Source of the DNA: Epiperipatus broadwayi
Lineage: Eukaryota; Onychophora; Udeonychophora; Euonychophora; Peripatidae
NCBI GenBank assembly: GCA_028023455.1
Contig: JAQFVV010000014.1
Coordinates: 3,229,336-3,293,335, forward strand
Reading direction: 5' to 3'
Length of the DNA: 64,000 nt
A program made the translations under genes and the position numbers. The notes beneath the pieces were generated by a model. It had not been told where the DNA came from and did not search any database. It saw only the letters and a list, made by a program, of their open reading frames with translations. Each line of letters opens with the position of its first letter. Position 1 is the first letter of the stretch. Positions 1-12,689 of the stretch are shown one piece after another.

Positions 1-55
1 GTTGTCTGGGGAGGTATTTGCAGTGACGTTGGCACCTTCATAATAAATTGCAATA

Positions 56-878
56 CAGGAAGTTCTCTACTTTCATACCTAATTGGTTTTAGAAATGTGT
101 ATGAAAGTTGAAATGTAGATCAATATAAAAAAAAAACCATCAAAAAGAGTTTTCAAAATACATTTATGTATATATTTTTGCCAAATATTTTGTTTCTATT
201 TTTAAAAAAAATTTCGAAGAATTTTAATATATAATAAATTTTCATACTTACCTAACATTTTCTTTATTTTACTTGGAAAAAAAAAAGAGGCTAAATACAA
301 TGGACACACATGACCCAATCATATACATATAAGATCTAGTCAAATAATATTAAAAAAGTTTAAAAACATAATGAAGATTAACTTGACAGTGTGTGAATTT
401 GGAACTATTCCTTAATTTTGTTTTTTTTTTCACGATTGAACATATTGTTGATCAACTTAAATTATAGGAATGATTGATTGAAGCAAAAGCCCATCATCTT
501 CATCTTAGTCCTAAGGAAATTATGACCTTGAATTCTTTTTTGTCCATAGCAACACTGCTAATTTTTTTTTTGTTTTTTACTCATGTTTATGAATTAATAA
601 AGGCAATTTTTTTCACCAAAGAAATATACATAAAGTGATAGCACACATTCTAACATAAACTGACAAGACATGCTAACTCAAAACATCCCTGCTCAAGACT
701 AAACCAGTGTTGCCAAAAATGATCATGCTTAATGTCAGAGATGCAGGGAGAGAGTAGTGATTAATAATCCATGAGAAAGGGAGAATCATTACATGAAAGT
801 ACGCATGTTTTATCATATATATCAAAAGTAGGTAATGTGTATGAAATAGCGAATTGTACGAAAGTAGAGAACTGCCTG
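56..878. mobile_element. TA-flanked inverted-repeat element (Tc1/mariner-pogo-like, non-autonomous)
   Basis: The ends are inverted copies of each other: CAGGAAGTTCTCTACTTTC at the left and, on the other strand, CAGGCAGTTCTCTACTTTC at the right, about 23 bp with few mismatches. Each end is flanked by TA (54-55 and 879-880), the target duplication expected of Tc1/mariner/pogo elements. The interior is AT-rich with no intact ORF; a short reading around 500-530 (LSPKEIM) faintly recalls the SPDLNPIE motif of such transposases but is too short to count. I infer a non-autonomous or decayed DNA transposon. Confidence 0.65.
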
Positions 879-1079
879 TAATTTAAGAATTTATATATAA
901 TAAAATACATTATCAATACTTAATTATTACTTTTGTTTGTGATTATACTTTTTCTCTTTATTCATGAATAAGTTAGCCTTATTATGTATTTAGAAAATGC
1001 ATAAAAAACACTCTAAAGCCCCAATGCCAGAAGTTACATAACATTAGATAATTATATATATTTATATATTAAGTCCATC

Positions 1080-2680
1080 TCCCCCGTTTCTCCCTCTAAT
1101 ATATTTTTAATTTGTTTTTGTTTTTTATTTCCCTGTAATGTTGAAAGTTTCTTAATTCAATAGGTAAATTGTTAATTAACTTAGAAACATAATGATTTCT
1201 TACTCTAGTTCCATATTTATTATAATATTTTGAAACTATGTATTTATTAGTTTTCTTTTGACACACTTCAAATTGCTTTATATAAGGTTTTTTTGAAAGT
1301 ACTATCAAAAATTGTTTTCTCTTATATAATCAAAAAATTGATTGAATAATAAAATATTATTTTTGTATCCACTTTTTTCTTGATATATTTTTCTTCTATT
1401 AGATCAATTATTCTTTTTTGCAGTAATGCTAATCCATTAATATTAGAAAAGCTTGCAAAACCATAAAGCATTATTCCATATCTCAATAAAGATTTACATA
1501 AAAATTTATATATAACAATAAGAATATTTAAAGAAAAAATCTCCTTGAGTTTGTAGAACATTGTTATAAAGTATCTAAATTTATTAATTAGTATGTTTAT
1601 GTGATGTTTCGAAGACATTTTTTTTTTTTATCTATCATCATTCCAAATAATTTAATATATTTACTTACTCTATTTTATATACTTATTATCATTACAAATA
1701 GCATTATTGTCATCTAAATACTCATGTGAATGTAGATTACATTAATATTTTTATATTTCATGTGAGGAGAGCATATTAACATATATTTTGGCTTTTTTCT
1801 CCATTTCTATAAATTCTTTTCTAAAACCAACAAAAGACAATTTTGTTCAAATTTTTTTGACGTTCTTTAATTGCAATATCTATTTACAAATTATTGATTC
1901 TTTGATATTAGTATTTTCCTTGATCATTTATGAAAATCAGAAACAACAATGCACTAAATATAGAATCTTGGGGAATCCATATAATTTGTTCTGTTTTTTA
2001 CTCACTCAATACATTTGATATTTTTGACACGACATATCTATCATTTAACTAATTTTTTTAAAAAACAATTTCCCTCTAACTTCACAATTTTGTAAACTAT
2101 GAATCAATTTCTTATGCTCAGGAATATCAAAAGTCTTATAAAAATCTAAATATATATTAATTCTATCTGTAAAACTCTCTAATAATATACTTGTGTTTCT
2201 TCCTTCTATGAATCCATATTGGTTTTTACTTAAAAAATTATTTTTAATTAAAATTTTTTTAATTATTTTATAAATTTATTTTTCTATTATTTTAGCAATT
2301 GAAAAAAGAATAGATATAATTCTATAGTCATAAAAATTATTTTTAGCACCAGTTTTATAAACTAGTCTTACTATAGATGTTTTTAATAAAATATGAAATT
2401 TGTTACTTTCTATTATTTTATTAATCATATAAATTATAACATCTGATAGAATGTCAATATTATTTTTATGTCTATCATTTTGATTGCATCTATACCTGGG
2501 TTTATAATACCTCTACATTCTTTTATTATTTCATCTAAATCTTCTTCATTTAAATTTGGCATTAATGTTGAATAAGTTTGACTATTATATATTTTCAAAA
2601 TATTATTATCATGATTCATTTGTTTTAGTTTGTTAATTCTTTCTACAAATATAGTATTAAAAGTATACAATATTGATGAA
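1080..2680 (-). pseudogene. Decayed non-LTR reverse transcriptase fragment (CR1/Jockey-like)
   Basis: Minus-strand reading shows, in the right order but in several frames, pieces of a reverse transcriptase. Around 2,670-2,440 is NEEDLDEIIKECRG...PGIDAIK, like the ILK-G-DGI region before the palm. Around 2,218-2,105 are YGFIEGRNTS and LDFYKTFDIPEHKKL, the fingers motif and the first catalytic aspartate region. Around 1,500-1,400 is YGIMLYGFASF followed by LLQKRIIDLI, typical of the thumb/C-terminal region. Many stops and frameshifts separate the pieces, and no FADD/YADD motif was recovered. The endonuclease is not visible; at 2,690-2,770 a CSLC...NHHKIH reading could be a zinc finger scrap. 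Clade assignment is tentative. Confidence 0.6.
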
Positions 2681-3017
2681 TTTTGTGATGGTTATACAAA
2701 CTAATCTGTTAAACACATATACTTCCACATAAAGAACATGCTATTTTATTATTCCATTTATTTGATATTTTATGAAGATGACTTTTAAATTCTTTAGCAC
2801 CAAGGCTTTTTACTGAAATATTTTAAAAATATTAAACAAAAATCTCCAATGTATTCTGCTATATCTCCCCAATGAAAACAATCAACTTTGCCCTTCTTTA
2901 AATATTCCTTGAGCTAATTTTTATGATGCAAATATTGTCTGTTTTGCTCATAAATACCAAGATCAAGTTCATCATAAAATACCTTTTAGAAACTCTAGTA
3001 TTGTTCATTTATTTTGC

Positions 3018-4880
3018 ATGTCCCTTGGAGCAAACAGCAAATCCAGGGCACCCGGGTCAATTGAGGTAGATGGCAACAAATATGTTGGTGTGTCCATGCT
3101 GCTCAGGATCAGACAGCACTACATTAAGAAATTTAATCCCAGTGGTGTTAACAAAATTAGAACTTTCTCTATGGCAAATACACCACCACACAAAATAACT
3201 GAGGCCCGAATCCTGGCAATGCTTAGAGCCTTTCCTGATGGCACACATCCTGGGCTGCATGGAATTTCAAAATTCCTTCTGCTGCACCTGAGTGTGTTTA
3301 CAATACCGATTGTTAGGATGGTGGATATACTAGCTGATGGCAGTCGGGAAATTAGTGGGATTTACCCTGTCACAATGGTCCCCCTCCTCAAAAAACCCCA
3401 GTGTCCATGTGAGCTGGGGAATTTGCAACCCATTTCCATGATCACACTACTAGTAAAAACAATTGAAAACCTCATCAAAGAAGACATACAGAAGATCATT
3501 ATTGATAAACTGTCAGTCTTCCAGTTTGCAAAGAAGGGGAGCTCGACTGCAGAAGCCATCAGTCAGTTTCGCCTCATAGTGGATCATGTACGCAGGGACA
3601 AAATGGTCCAGCTAGTTGTGGTCCAACTTGACTTTGCCAGTGCTTTTGACTGTGTGTGGATCAATGTGTTACTCAGTGTACTAAAGAAACTCCAAGTACC
3701 CCAGGCACATCTCCAAAATGTTGAGAATCTTCTACAGAATACAGAAGTCTTTCTCTCATTGGATGGTCGAGTGGCTCCAGGATTTTAGCCCTGTGTTTCA
3801 ATACCACAGGGCTCACCACTGAGTGAACTCCTCTTCACAGCTTACCTTAACCCATTGCTGTTATGCATTGAGGCATCCCTTAAGGGAATTTCCATTCCTT
3901 TGCAGAGAGAGAGAGTCTGCCATGTATCCTACATGGATGATGTGACTGTGTTTCTCTCGCCACAGGATGAGGTTGGTAGGCTGGAGGAACTCTTGGACCA
4001 ATTTGGTTCTGAATTGGGTCTAAAGTTAATAGTTAATGAGGTGAAATCAGCCATGTGGTTGATCAGAACCGGAAACATCCAGGGGAGATTCAGAGCATCC
4101 CCTCCCAGAAGTTTCTCGGCTTTAGCCTGGCCTCCCCTCCTAGTGTCATGAGAAGGGAGCTGGAGAAAAATATTTTTACAAAGATTAAGAACACAGTTGA
4201 CATCCTTAACCAAGGTTCCACTTTCTTTGTTGGGGAAGGTTGCGCTATTAAACACAGCTGTGCTACCCAAAATCACTTATTTTCTGGCCGGCTTTTCCCC
4301 TACTAAGACCTTTATAAAAAGGTGAAGACTCAATGTAGGAGGCTTTGCTGAGGGGTAAGGATGGCAGTGATTGGCCTCAACTCTCTTCAAAAGCCTATAT
4401 CTCAAAATGGGCTCAGACTCCATTCAATCAACACCTTAACCCAGAAAGCCCACAATATTTTAACCAAACTTTTTCAGAATAATCCAAACATGGAAAGCCC
4501 CATACCAATAAATGAGGTTGAACCCACTGACCCCCCCAAGAAAGGGTAACATTTGGTTATAGCAACAGGTCACACTTGTGACTAAAAATATAACAATGTC
4601 CAATTCCCTTTTCAATGGGAAGCTTTCCTATTCATGCTCTAATCAAGGGCAGCAGTCCCATCACTGAAACTAGATTCCAGCTAGGGATCAAGTGCCTTGC
4701 GAGGTTAACAAAGTTCTGGAAACTGGAGGTGAAACTAGATTTTATAATTAAAGTTAACATCAAGGCCCTACCAGCTGCTGCATTCCTCTATCACAAGCGG
4801 AGGTATAAAATGGATCTGTGTGTCCACTGTGCAAGAAAACCGATGAAACAATTTCCCACATTCTTTAGGAATGTGATACC
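3018..4880 (+). pseudogene. Tx1/L1-like reverse transcriptase with C-terminal zinc knuckle, copy A
   Basis: A 5'-truncated non-LTR retrotransposon, noticeably richer in G+C than its surroundings. It begins in the region upstream of the palm, continues through LDFASAFD (3,628-3,651, first catalytic Asp), PQGSPLS (about 3,804-3,824) and YMDD (3,930-3,941), and then a thumb region. The first 256 codons are open to a stop at 3,788; the frame then changes, and again near 4,050. At 4,821-4,877 a CX2C-X8-H-X4-C knuckle (CPLC...H...C) is readable across one TAG. The endonuclease is missing. Copies B, C and D share the same knuckle spacing, so this is one family. The clade call rests on RT motif style and the knuckle, not on a tree. 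Confidence 0.75.
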
Positions 4881-4899
4881 TGAAATAAACTATACTACT

Positions 4900-5955
4900 T
4901 AACACAGCAAAAAATCACAGATAAAGACGACCTGGGTGGATATGGCAAAAGCTTTTAAAAAAGGCTCCTTTGGCAATATTAGATTGGCAACTTACATTAA
5001 CTTTGTCATCTGGTCGGCACAAAATAGAATAACTTTTGAAAAAGGAATAGATTATAATATTATTCAAATTGCTAAATGATGCCAAGGACCATGACAAGAA
5101 GACATGCCAGCCATGGCTAACTGAAGAGACTTGGAACCAGGTTAAACTAGGGCCATGCCTTGCCTTGTGTAGTGTATACCTTATATACTAAATAAATCGA
5201 TACATTAGTGACTAGAAATTACAAGAACCCAAAGGACCATAAAATATCAGCATGATAAATCCTAGGAAAGGAAGGTCACTAAGGTTGAACTACTGAAGTG
5301 GTTGCCTTGTTTTTTTCAAACTTATGCCTCTCAAATAGTCACGAGGCATGAATAGAGGTGTTTTGCAAGTTTAACATTGCAGTTAATATAACAAAAATTT
5401 TAGAATAACTAATGGAGAAATGAACATGTATAATTGGAAGATTTTGTGAACAATAATTTAAGCATAAGAAGTTGGGTTTATGTGTGTGAGTCTGGGGGGG
5501 CAGGTGAATTTTGTGTCACTGCACATCTGGAACCATAAAAACCCACTCACCTATCCATATGTTTATACTTGAATGTTTATAAATCATATGCAATGAATCA
5601 ATTGTATGGGTGTGGATGTGCTTGATGTGCACCGACATCCCAAAATTTGTTTGTAACAATTCTTGTTGATTGCATTGTAATATCCAAACTTATGCCTCTC
5701 GAATTGTCTTGAAGCCCAAATAAAGGCATTTGAAAGTAATCCAACAAAAATGTGTTGTTACAATAGTAGGCTTCATGAGATATTATTTATCATAATCTTG
5801 CTATATCATTAAAATAAAAATATCACAACATTGCATTTAAAACAGTAGCAACTTTTTCTATGCAATAATGCCTCCTAATTCAAGCTTTGATAATCAATAA
5901 ATGATAGAAGAATGTGAATAATAATCCTTATCTAATGCCTAACTATCAAATATCT
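4900..5955. other. Stretch without recognised genes; short direct repeat
   Basis: AT-rich sequence downstream of copy A. A short direct repeat is present: CAAACTTATGCCTCTC at about 5,316 and again at 5,684, each followed by partly similar sequence. No gene or element end could be recognised. Confidence 0.4.
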
Positions 5956-5959
5956 TTAA

Positions 5960-6105
5960 GGCCACTCACTGATGAAAGCCATAAGCTAGAAACTAGTTTG
6001 GAGATATTGTCTAGGGAGGCACTGGATAGAGATTATAATGTCTAATCTTCTAGCATCTATTTATTACTAGAGCTTGCACCAGGTGGCACTATTCTGTGGA
6101 AAAAA
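5960..6105 (+). repeat. Short interspersed repeat with hammerhead-like core, copy 1
   Basis: This stretch matches the reverse complement of about 51,360-51,490 over more than 100 bp, with indels. Shared landmarks in order are CACTGATGA, GAAA, GGxGATATTG, TAGCATC/TGGCATC, TTATTAC/TGATTAC and TGGCACTATT. The core CTGATGA (5,969-5,975), a 3-bp stem AGC/GCT (5,977-5,979 with 5,985-5,987) and GAAA (5,989-5,992) resemble the conserved core of a hammerhead ribozyme. I found no convincing stem I or cleavage site. It could be a SINE or MITE; no polymerase III boxes were found. Confidence 0.5.
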
Positions 6106-6548
6106 TTTTTTTTAAATAGCTTGTGCCAGCATAATAAAAGATGATCATGTGATGTCTTAATGGTTAAACATTGTAGGCAGGAAAAAAGTATATCAAAATT
6201 GAATTATTTTTTAACCCAAATTTATGTTAAGTTTTACATAATAAAAAAAGAGAGAAATTGCTGTTAGAGAAGATATTTTGTGGGAACTTTCATAAAATAA
6301 ATATGCTACATAAAATGTGATAAAAAGCAACATAATGCTAGCAGACTAGTGATTGTTCACACCTAATATCATTTTTGTTTCATTTTAGATAAGATTGTTC
6401 TGAACTTCTGCTTTAGAAGTAAGATTCTCTATTAAATTTGTATTATAGAAATTATAGAGATCACTCATTGACATCTTTTTCATTCTGTAAATATTGTTGA
6501 TTGAAAAAAGTGTTTCATTAGTGCCTCATTAAGAAATCAAATGGAGAG

Positions 6549-7622
6549 ATGACTGTAACATATAATAGCATTATTAAGTCAATAGAGAAGATGAATGATT
6601 CCATTGCCAAATATTTAATGAAAAAGAAGCAAAATAATGCACCCACATTCCATAAAACTATGTTGAATGATATCGCAAATCTTGACCTTGGTGTGGATGA
6701 TATGTCAGAAAATAATGTAGGCCCAACTATGCAATGGACAGATGAAATGTTGGAAAATATTTCAATCAAATTTAATTTGACTATTCCTCAGGAATTATTT
6801 AACTCTTAAATATTTTTTCACCAATTGATCAATCATATTAGCTGTTACAGATATCTGCTCTCTAAATAATTTTCCAAAGGAACTATTGTATGAAGCACTT
6901 GCTTCAAACAACTTGTGGAATAATGTTTCACCAATATCAGACCATCCCAATCATCATTACCTCATCTTAAATTTTTTTAATACTGAACAAAGAAATCAAT
7001 TTAAAAGGCAAATAACAACACTGGGTAAGCACACATTAGTTGTAGTAAATGAGCACAGACAAAGCACGATTAACAGAGTGCTCAAAAATGCATACCTAAT
7101 TTACACTAAAGGTGATTTAAAAAGCTTATGGAGCCATTTGGTAACATCATTAATCTGCAACCAATATATCATAAAGATACTCCAATACCTATTTTTGAAA
7201 ACTGAATTAATTCAGAGTTCAATTGCACAACAGTGTCGCCTGCTAAGTATGCCCACACAAGTTACAGATCAAGAGGCTATGCTGTTAATATTTATTTGAG
7301 GAATCAAGCCTGTATTTCAGTGCAGCCTCCACTGTAATGTGGCAGTCAATTATAACACAACAGACATACTGTCACATAGTTGTACAAAGAAAAAAGTTCA
7401 TTATCTGACTTGGAAAACAATTTAGACACAGACAATAATGAACAAAATGCCCATTCAACAAATAATTTGATAGCAAATATAATTAACAAAACATTATCAG
7501 AAGTAATGAACATTTTAACACCATGTATATCACAAGTACTACATAATACAGGTAATGCTCCAAGCAATAGAAAGCCTGGCCCACCAGGAAAAAAATATGC
7601 CAAACATATAAGACAACAGTGA
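6549..7622 (+). pseudogene. Possible ORF1 region of Tx1-like copy B
   Basis: Three successive open stretches (6,549-6,809, 6,886-7,299 and 7,380-7,622) lie directly upstream of a recognisable endonuclease on the same strand, where the nucleic-acid-binding ORF1 of a non-LTR retrotransposon would sit. The first is acidic and lysine-rich, the second carries a YLILNFFNTEQRNQFKRQI segment, and the third ends in a proline/glycine/lysine-rich tail (PGPPGKKYAKH). No zinc finger or clear RNA-recognition motif is visible. I infer ORF1 from position only; an unrelated decayed sequence is possible. Confidence 0.35.
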
Positions 7623-7913
7623 GGATGAAAAGTCATCATCAATGCTAGAACAATTTAAAGAAGAAAAGATAACAGACAATCTAGTCAAAGCAGAGCTTGC
7701 TGACTTCTCAAAAGATGACTTATGTACACTTGGGAAAGGTAAGTTTATCTCACTATACTAAACAAAATGATATAGATACTAACATTAGAGAGCACCAATC
7801 ACACACACAACAGAAATATAACATTTACACATAATGCAACTGTTCCATCTAGTTGATATATAATTTTTCTGAATATAAAATGAAAAGAGGTAGGCTAGGT
7901 AGAATAATACATA

Positions 7914-8485
7914 ATGAAATTAAAACCAAGTGTACATTATATTAGGGATTTGAATGCTGTGGCAAAAATTTACCAGCTAATTAAATGGGTAGACATAATG
8001 CAACCACATATATTAGGATTAGAAGAAATAAAGATCTACAGTGGGTCACAAACTGATGCTTCTAACTACTTGAACAAACTGGGATTATCAGCATTCTCTA
8101 GGCTTATATCTGCATCCTCAGCAGGGACAGGAGTAATAATCATGCCCATTTAATTCATTTAAAATTTTATTTATAGATGAGAATGCAATAATGCTCACAA
8201 TACAATATAGGACTATAAGTTTAAATGTAGTGTTTGCTTATATGGCCCCCAATTAGAACATTATTACCAGAATTCAAAACAAATTTATTATTTGCTACCT
8301 CTTCACAGCCAGTCACACTAATGGTAGATTTCAACACATCATATTCTACATTTGTGAATAAATGGTTGCACCTCATAGATAGTCCACTTATGAGTGGTGA
8401 AGGATTTCTGCCAAGAAATTCTCTTTCATTCAATAATGGCAGATACTCATCATTTATAGATCTAGTAGTTTACTCACCACATTAA
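7914..8485 (+). pseudogene. Apurinic-like endonuclease of Tx1-like copy B
   Basis: The first open stretch (7,914-8,153) reads LIKWVDIMQPHILGLEEIK, matching the 'D I ... LQET' block that carries the metal-binding glutamate in retrotransposon endonucleases. After a frame change near 8,200 come MAPN, VDFNTS (degraded GDFN, near 8,325) and FIDLVVYS (near 8,455), the 'IDLV' block close to the C-terminal SDH motif, which itself is lost. The 3' half of the element follows. Several frameshifts make this inactive. Confidence 0.6.
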
Positions 8486-10640
8486 AAATTCATCTAGTCC
8501 TCTCTCTGATCAGCAATAACGGTCATTCTTCATTTGAATTATATATACAATGCAACACTGCACAAAAGAATAAGAATCTTAATATGTCCAAGAATAACAA
8601 TTTTCACCACCAACAAAACTTAGCTCTTGTTGATGAATTATATAAAAGGCTAATAAATAGTATTCCAACTACAGAAAATAACAGTCTATTAATTAAGCTA
8701 AAAAAATTTACAAATCCACATGTGATGTGTTAAAAGAATGCATTCCTACAAAAAAAGTTTTTCATCACACAAATACATATCTTGTCCAGGCAATATATTC
8801 GATGGGCACTAAGCCAACAACCTGCAACAAAGAGTTCCTTCAGCATTAGTAACCAGAGATGTGGTTGTATTAAGTGATATTATGCTAACATCAATATATA
8901 AACACTTGAAAAAAATACTTGTCAGAATTCAAACCATATTTTGGTCAATTTGGGATGGCAGATAATACACAGATATTCAAACTTTAAAAAGATGCCATCC
9001 AGGACCACCAGGTATATCAAAATTTGTTTTTTCTCCACTTAAGTCAGTTCCCTTCTACTTATCTTGCAGACATGACTAACTTTTTTACAAAAGGGATATA
9101 TCATGTTCAAGATATATATACCCTACAGCAATCATTCTATTTATGAAGAAACAAACTGCTTTGTACAGTGAAAAACATAATGCCATTATCTATGGGCCCA
9201 TTTGGGTATTAATTAACTCAAAAACTAATATATATATAAAAAAAAAAAAAAAATTTAAACTCATCTTATACCTTTGTTATTGCATGCACAATTTGCTAAA
9301 AGAAGGCTCATCAACAAGTCAAGCAGTTTTTGTATTCAAAACTCATTGATACTGTGCAAAATGCAAAAAAATACAGCCCAATCACAGTATAACTGGATAT
9401 AAGGATTGCATTAGATTTGGTACCAATTGATGTACTCATAAAAACATTAGAAAAAACAACAATACAAAAATCAATATTATAAAATGCTCACAAATTTGCT
9501 AATAAATAGAGAAATATAAGTCTAAATGAGAAAATGTCTCTCCCTTTTAATCCATATCAATCAATCCCACAAGTGTCTCCACTTAGTGCATCACTATTCA
9601 CCACGTACATAAATCCACTCCTTAATAACATTGTAAAATGGCTCCCAGGGATCTATATACCTACACTTGGTCATAATGTAGCCTGCATAGCCTACATGAA
9701 TGATATAAGTTTTTCTAACAACTAAAAAACAAATACAAACAACTGATGATTTATATGAATACTCTTACACCTGTAAACTAGAATTTAATCTTGATAAAAT
9801 GTGCATGGTGTATCTATACAGGCAAAACACATACAAATGTGTTTCAGAAAAACCCATAGCCTATTTAGGATTATTCTTTCACTCGAGTTATATGGCTATG
9901 TGAAGACAAAAACTAATTCAAACAGCAGTATATACCATATCTTCCCTTTCAAAAGCATATCTTTCTCTATATTTGAAAGTATCACTTATAAATACTGCTG
10001 ATTACAAAAATTATATACACTAATTATAGTTTTCACAAAATCCTTTACATCAAAGATTTATTTGCTGTGTAGAAAACATTTATGAGGAAGAAAAATAGTG
10101 GCCATCTCACTCAGGCAAATGCAGTGTCATAGCAACCTAATTGGATTAAGACTACATTCTATTCATGTATTTACAATACAAAAAACTATTAATCTGTTAT
10201 CATCCCTGTCAATAATATACCCACATTTAGAAATCACTCTTAAACTAACACCCTCAGACAAACCTCCTCCATACATAAAATATCTGCATACAATCATAGA
10301 ACATATTATTAATATCTGACTCTAACATAAATCTCCCACAAGACAAATTGTGCTACTGGAATACATATGAACATCTACATAAAAACATAATTTACACTTA
10401 CTAATGCTAGACATTAATAATAAGCAGCTAATACGTAGATATAAGTATTGGACATTCAAGCCCAAATTTTTTGATTTTCTACTTAAAACGAATGTGGTCA
10501 TTATTGACATTATGTTTCATGAGATATAAGTGAAACATACTTAAACATTGACACCATATGTGAGTTGTGTCACAGATCAGAAGAGAACTAAAAACATATT
10601 CTTTGAGTGTAGTAGCCTACAATACATTCAATTATATATT
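8486..10640 (+). pseudogene. Reverse transcriptase and zinc knuckle of Tx1-like copy B
   Basis: Heavily decayed continuation of copy B. The 9,534-9,725 stretch contains PQVSPLSASLFTTYINPLL and YMND (9,693-9,704), matching copy A's PQGSPLS...LFTAYLNPLL and YMDD; the second catalytic Asp position has become Asn. At 10,098-10,190 GLRLHSI and following residues align with copy A's segment at 4,413-4,480. A knuckle CX2C-X8-H-X4-C starts at 10,559, broken by one stop and one frameshift. The whole copy spans about 4 kb and is inactive. Confidence 0.65.
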
Positions 10641-10659
10641 ACAAAAATTTATCAGAAAA

Positions 10660-12680
10660 AAAAAAAGCCACTATAATTGCAATTATAGTCTTTTTGCAGA
10701 AACAAGAAATACAACATTTACACTATATGCATTATGGTAAGGTGCACTTATCTGTATAATAGTAATGCAGGAAATTTTAACACATTAAAAAAAACAAATT
10801 AGATGGAATAAAATAAAGAGATTAAAAAATCACTCCATCAGACATTTTCACAGCCACTTGGTCACTTGTCTATCAGTCCTCTAACCTCTAGTGAGATATA
10901 TTTTCTGTTTCCTAATTCATTGTAAATGTTTTTAATAATAGTTTAATTTACTGAATGCTATTGAAAATACTTATTGTGGTATTCTTTGATTAGTTTGTAT
11001 TAATTTTTTTTTCTTTTAAACTGAAATATCTGTAGATATATAATTTTATTCCTCTTTAAACTGAAATATCTGTAGATATATTTTTCCTTGAATAAAGTTC
11101 CTTCTGAAACTAAATATATCTCAACCTGAAATAACTGCTGCCATAAAAATAGACAAATCAGAATGAATTTTATACCTGTTTAATTAATCTTAACAACAAA
11201 TCACCAAACCCCTATTTAAACAATAAAAGATAAAATGAACGTTCCATTCTATTGAACAATCAATGATTACCAGGTGTATATAAAATTTCTATTTGTAGTA
11301 TTTGAATCTCTATTCTCAGACTGTCTTCTGGCTTTTACATTTATCAATGTTTCTGGAATTTAATGAATGCAGTTGTGAAATCAATTCAACTTACTTGATT
11401 AGATATGTTTATTCTTGATAATAGTAGAGTGGAGATGTGTTTTATGTTATATTGCTCCACCTGAGTGTTTGGTGATTTGTTATTATTAATTTCTAACCAG
11501 GGGCAGGATAGATAAGATGTCTATAGTTAGTGAAGAAGTGAAGGTACTAAAATATATAGTTTTATAAATTACTATATTATACACTAATAAGTTTAAAATA
11601 TATAGTTATATATAATAATTGAACTGGTTCCAGATCTATATAATTGTTTATCAAGTTAATTTTAGACTGATTTGAATTTCAAGTTTTTTATTTAAGAGAC
11701 AATGGAATTAAAGATAGCTTCTGAATGATAAAGGAAAAATTTAAAAATTGGTCTAGGAATGGAGATTCAATTAGGGATTTTATATAGTATCTAATAATCA
11801 CTCAAAGTTATGCTACATGGTACTAATGCATAACAATTTTTGAAAGACTATTTACTTCGTAAGAAAAGATTTTTATGCTAGTCACATTTCAAGTTATATT
11901 GGTGACTGCTGAGGAAGTTAAGAAAACAACGTTTTGGATAAAAAAAATTATTATGTTGCATTGAATTTTATGTGAATCCAGTAAAAATTATGATATTTTC
12001 TAATTGGCTAACAGATCTTCATGTTTATCTAAACTCTTAAAACAAATCTTTGTTAAAGCATTTTAAAACACAAACTCTACAGATAATTTACAATATAAAA
12101 TACATTCTATCAGAAGTTTAAAAATGTTTGCCATTTAGATCAAGTCAGTAAATATAAACTAAATATTTTAAACTTCAGCAGTCTGATCACTGACTAAGTA
12201 CATGTTTATTTGTTAAAATACCTGCAAAAATCTATACAAAAGTCAAAAGCATCAATACTAAGTTGAAACTAACAAAGAATATTATTATCAAAAATTGTGA
12301 TATCAACAGTATAGAAGAGATTCAAAATAAAAAACTATAGAAACTGAAGAGAACAGTAATGACTATTTTAACAAAGAAATTATCTGGTTATAGATAATGA
12401 AAATCCCAACTAGCAATTGGAAATCTGAAGAAAAAAAGCTGAATATTCAAAAAAAGAATTAATGCCATAAAATAGTCATTCTCTATCTGTGGGATATTTC
12501 CCTCTAGAGGTGTGAAATAATAAAAGGTAGTGCAATGTCATGAAAAATAGACAAAACAATTGAAAACTGATTATTGAAACCAAAATAAGAAAATATACAT
12601 TTTGTTAATATAAAAATAAAATGTCGCCCTTAAAAATAAGTAATCACATATAAGTAACACAAAGGGTTATATTAATTTTA
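10660..12680. other. AT-rich stretch without recognised genes
   Basis: No coding homology or element ends were recognised here, apart from the 40-bp tandem duplication noted separately. No long open frames on either strand. Confidence 0.4.
11015..11081 (+). repeat. Tandem duplication, 40-bp unit
   Basis: The sequence TTTAAACTGAAATATCTGTA and the seven bases after it occur twice, 40 bp apart (11,015-11,041 and 11,055-11,081), apparently without mismatch. Only two copies are present, so this is a recent local duplication rather than a satellite. Confidence 0.75.
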
Positions 12681-12689
12681 ATTCTTTAA

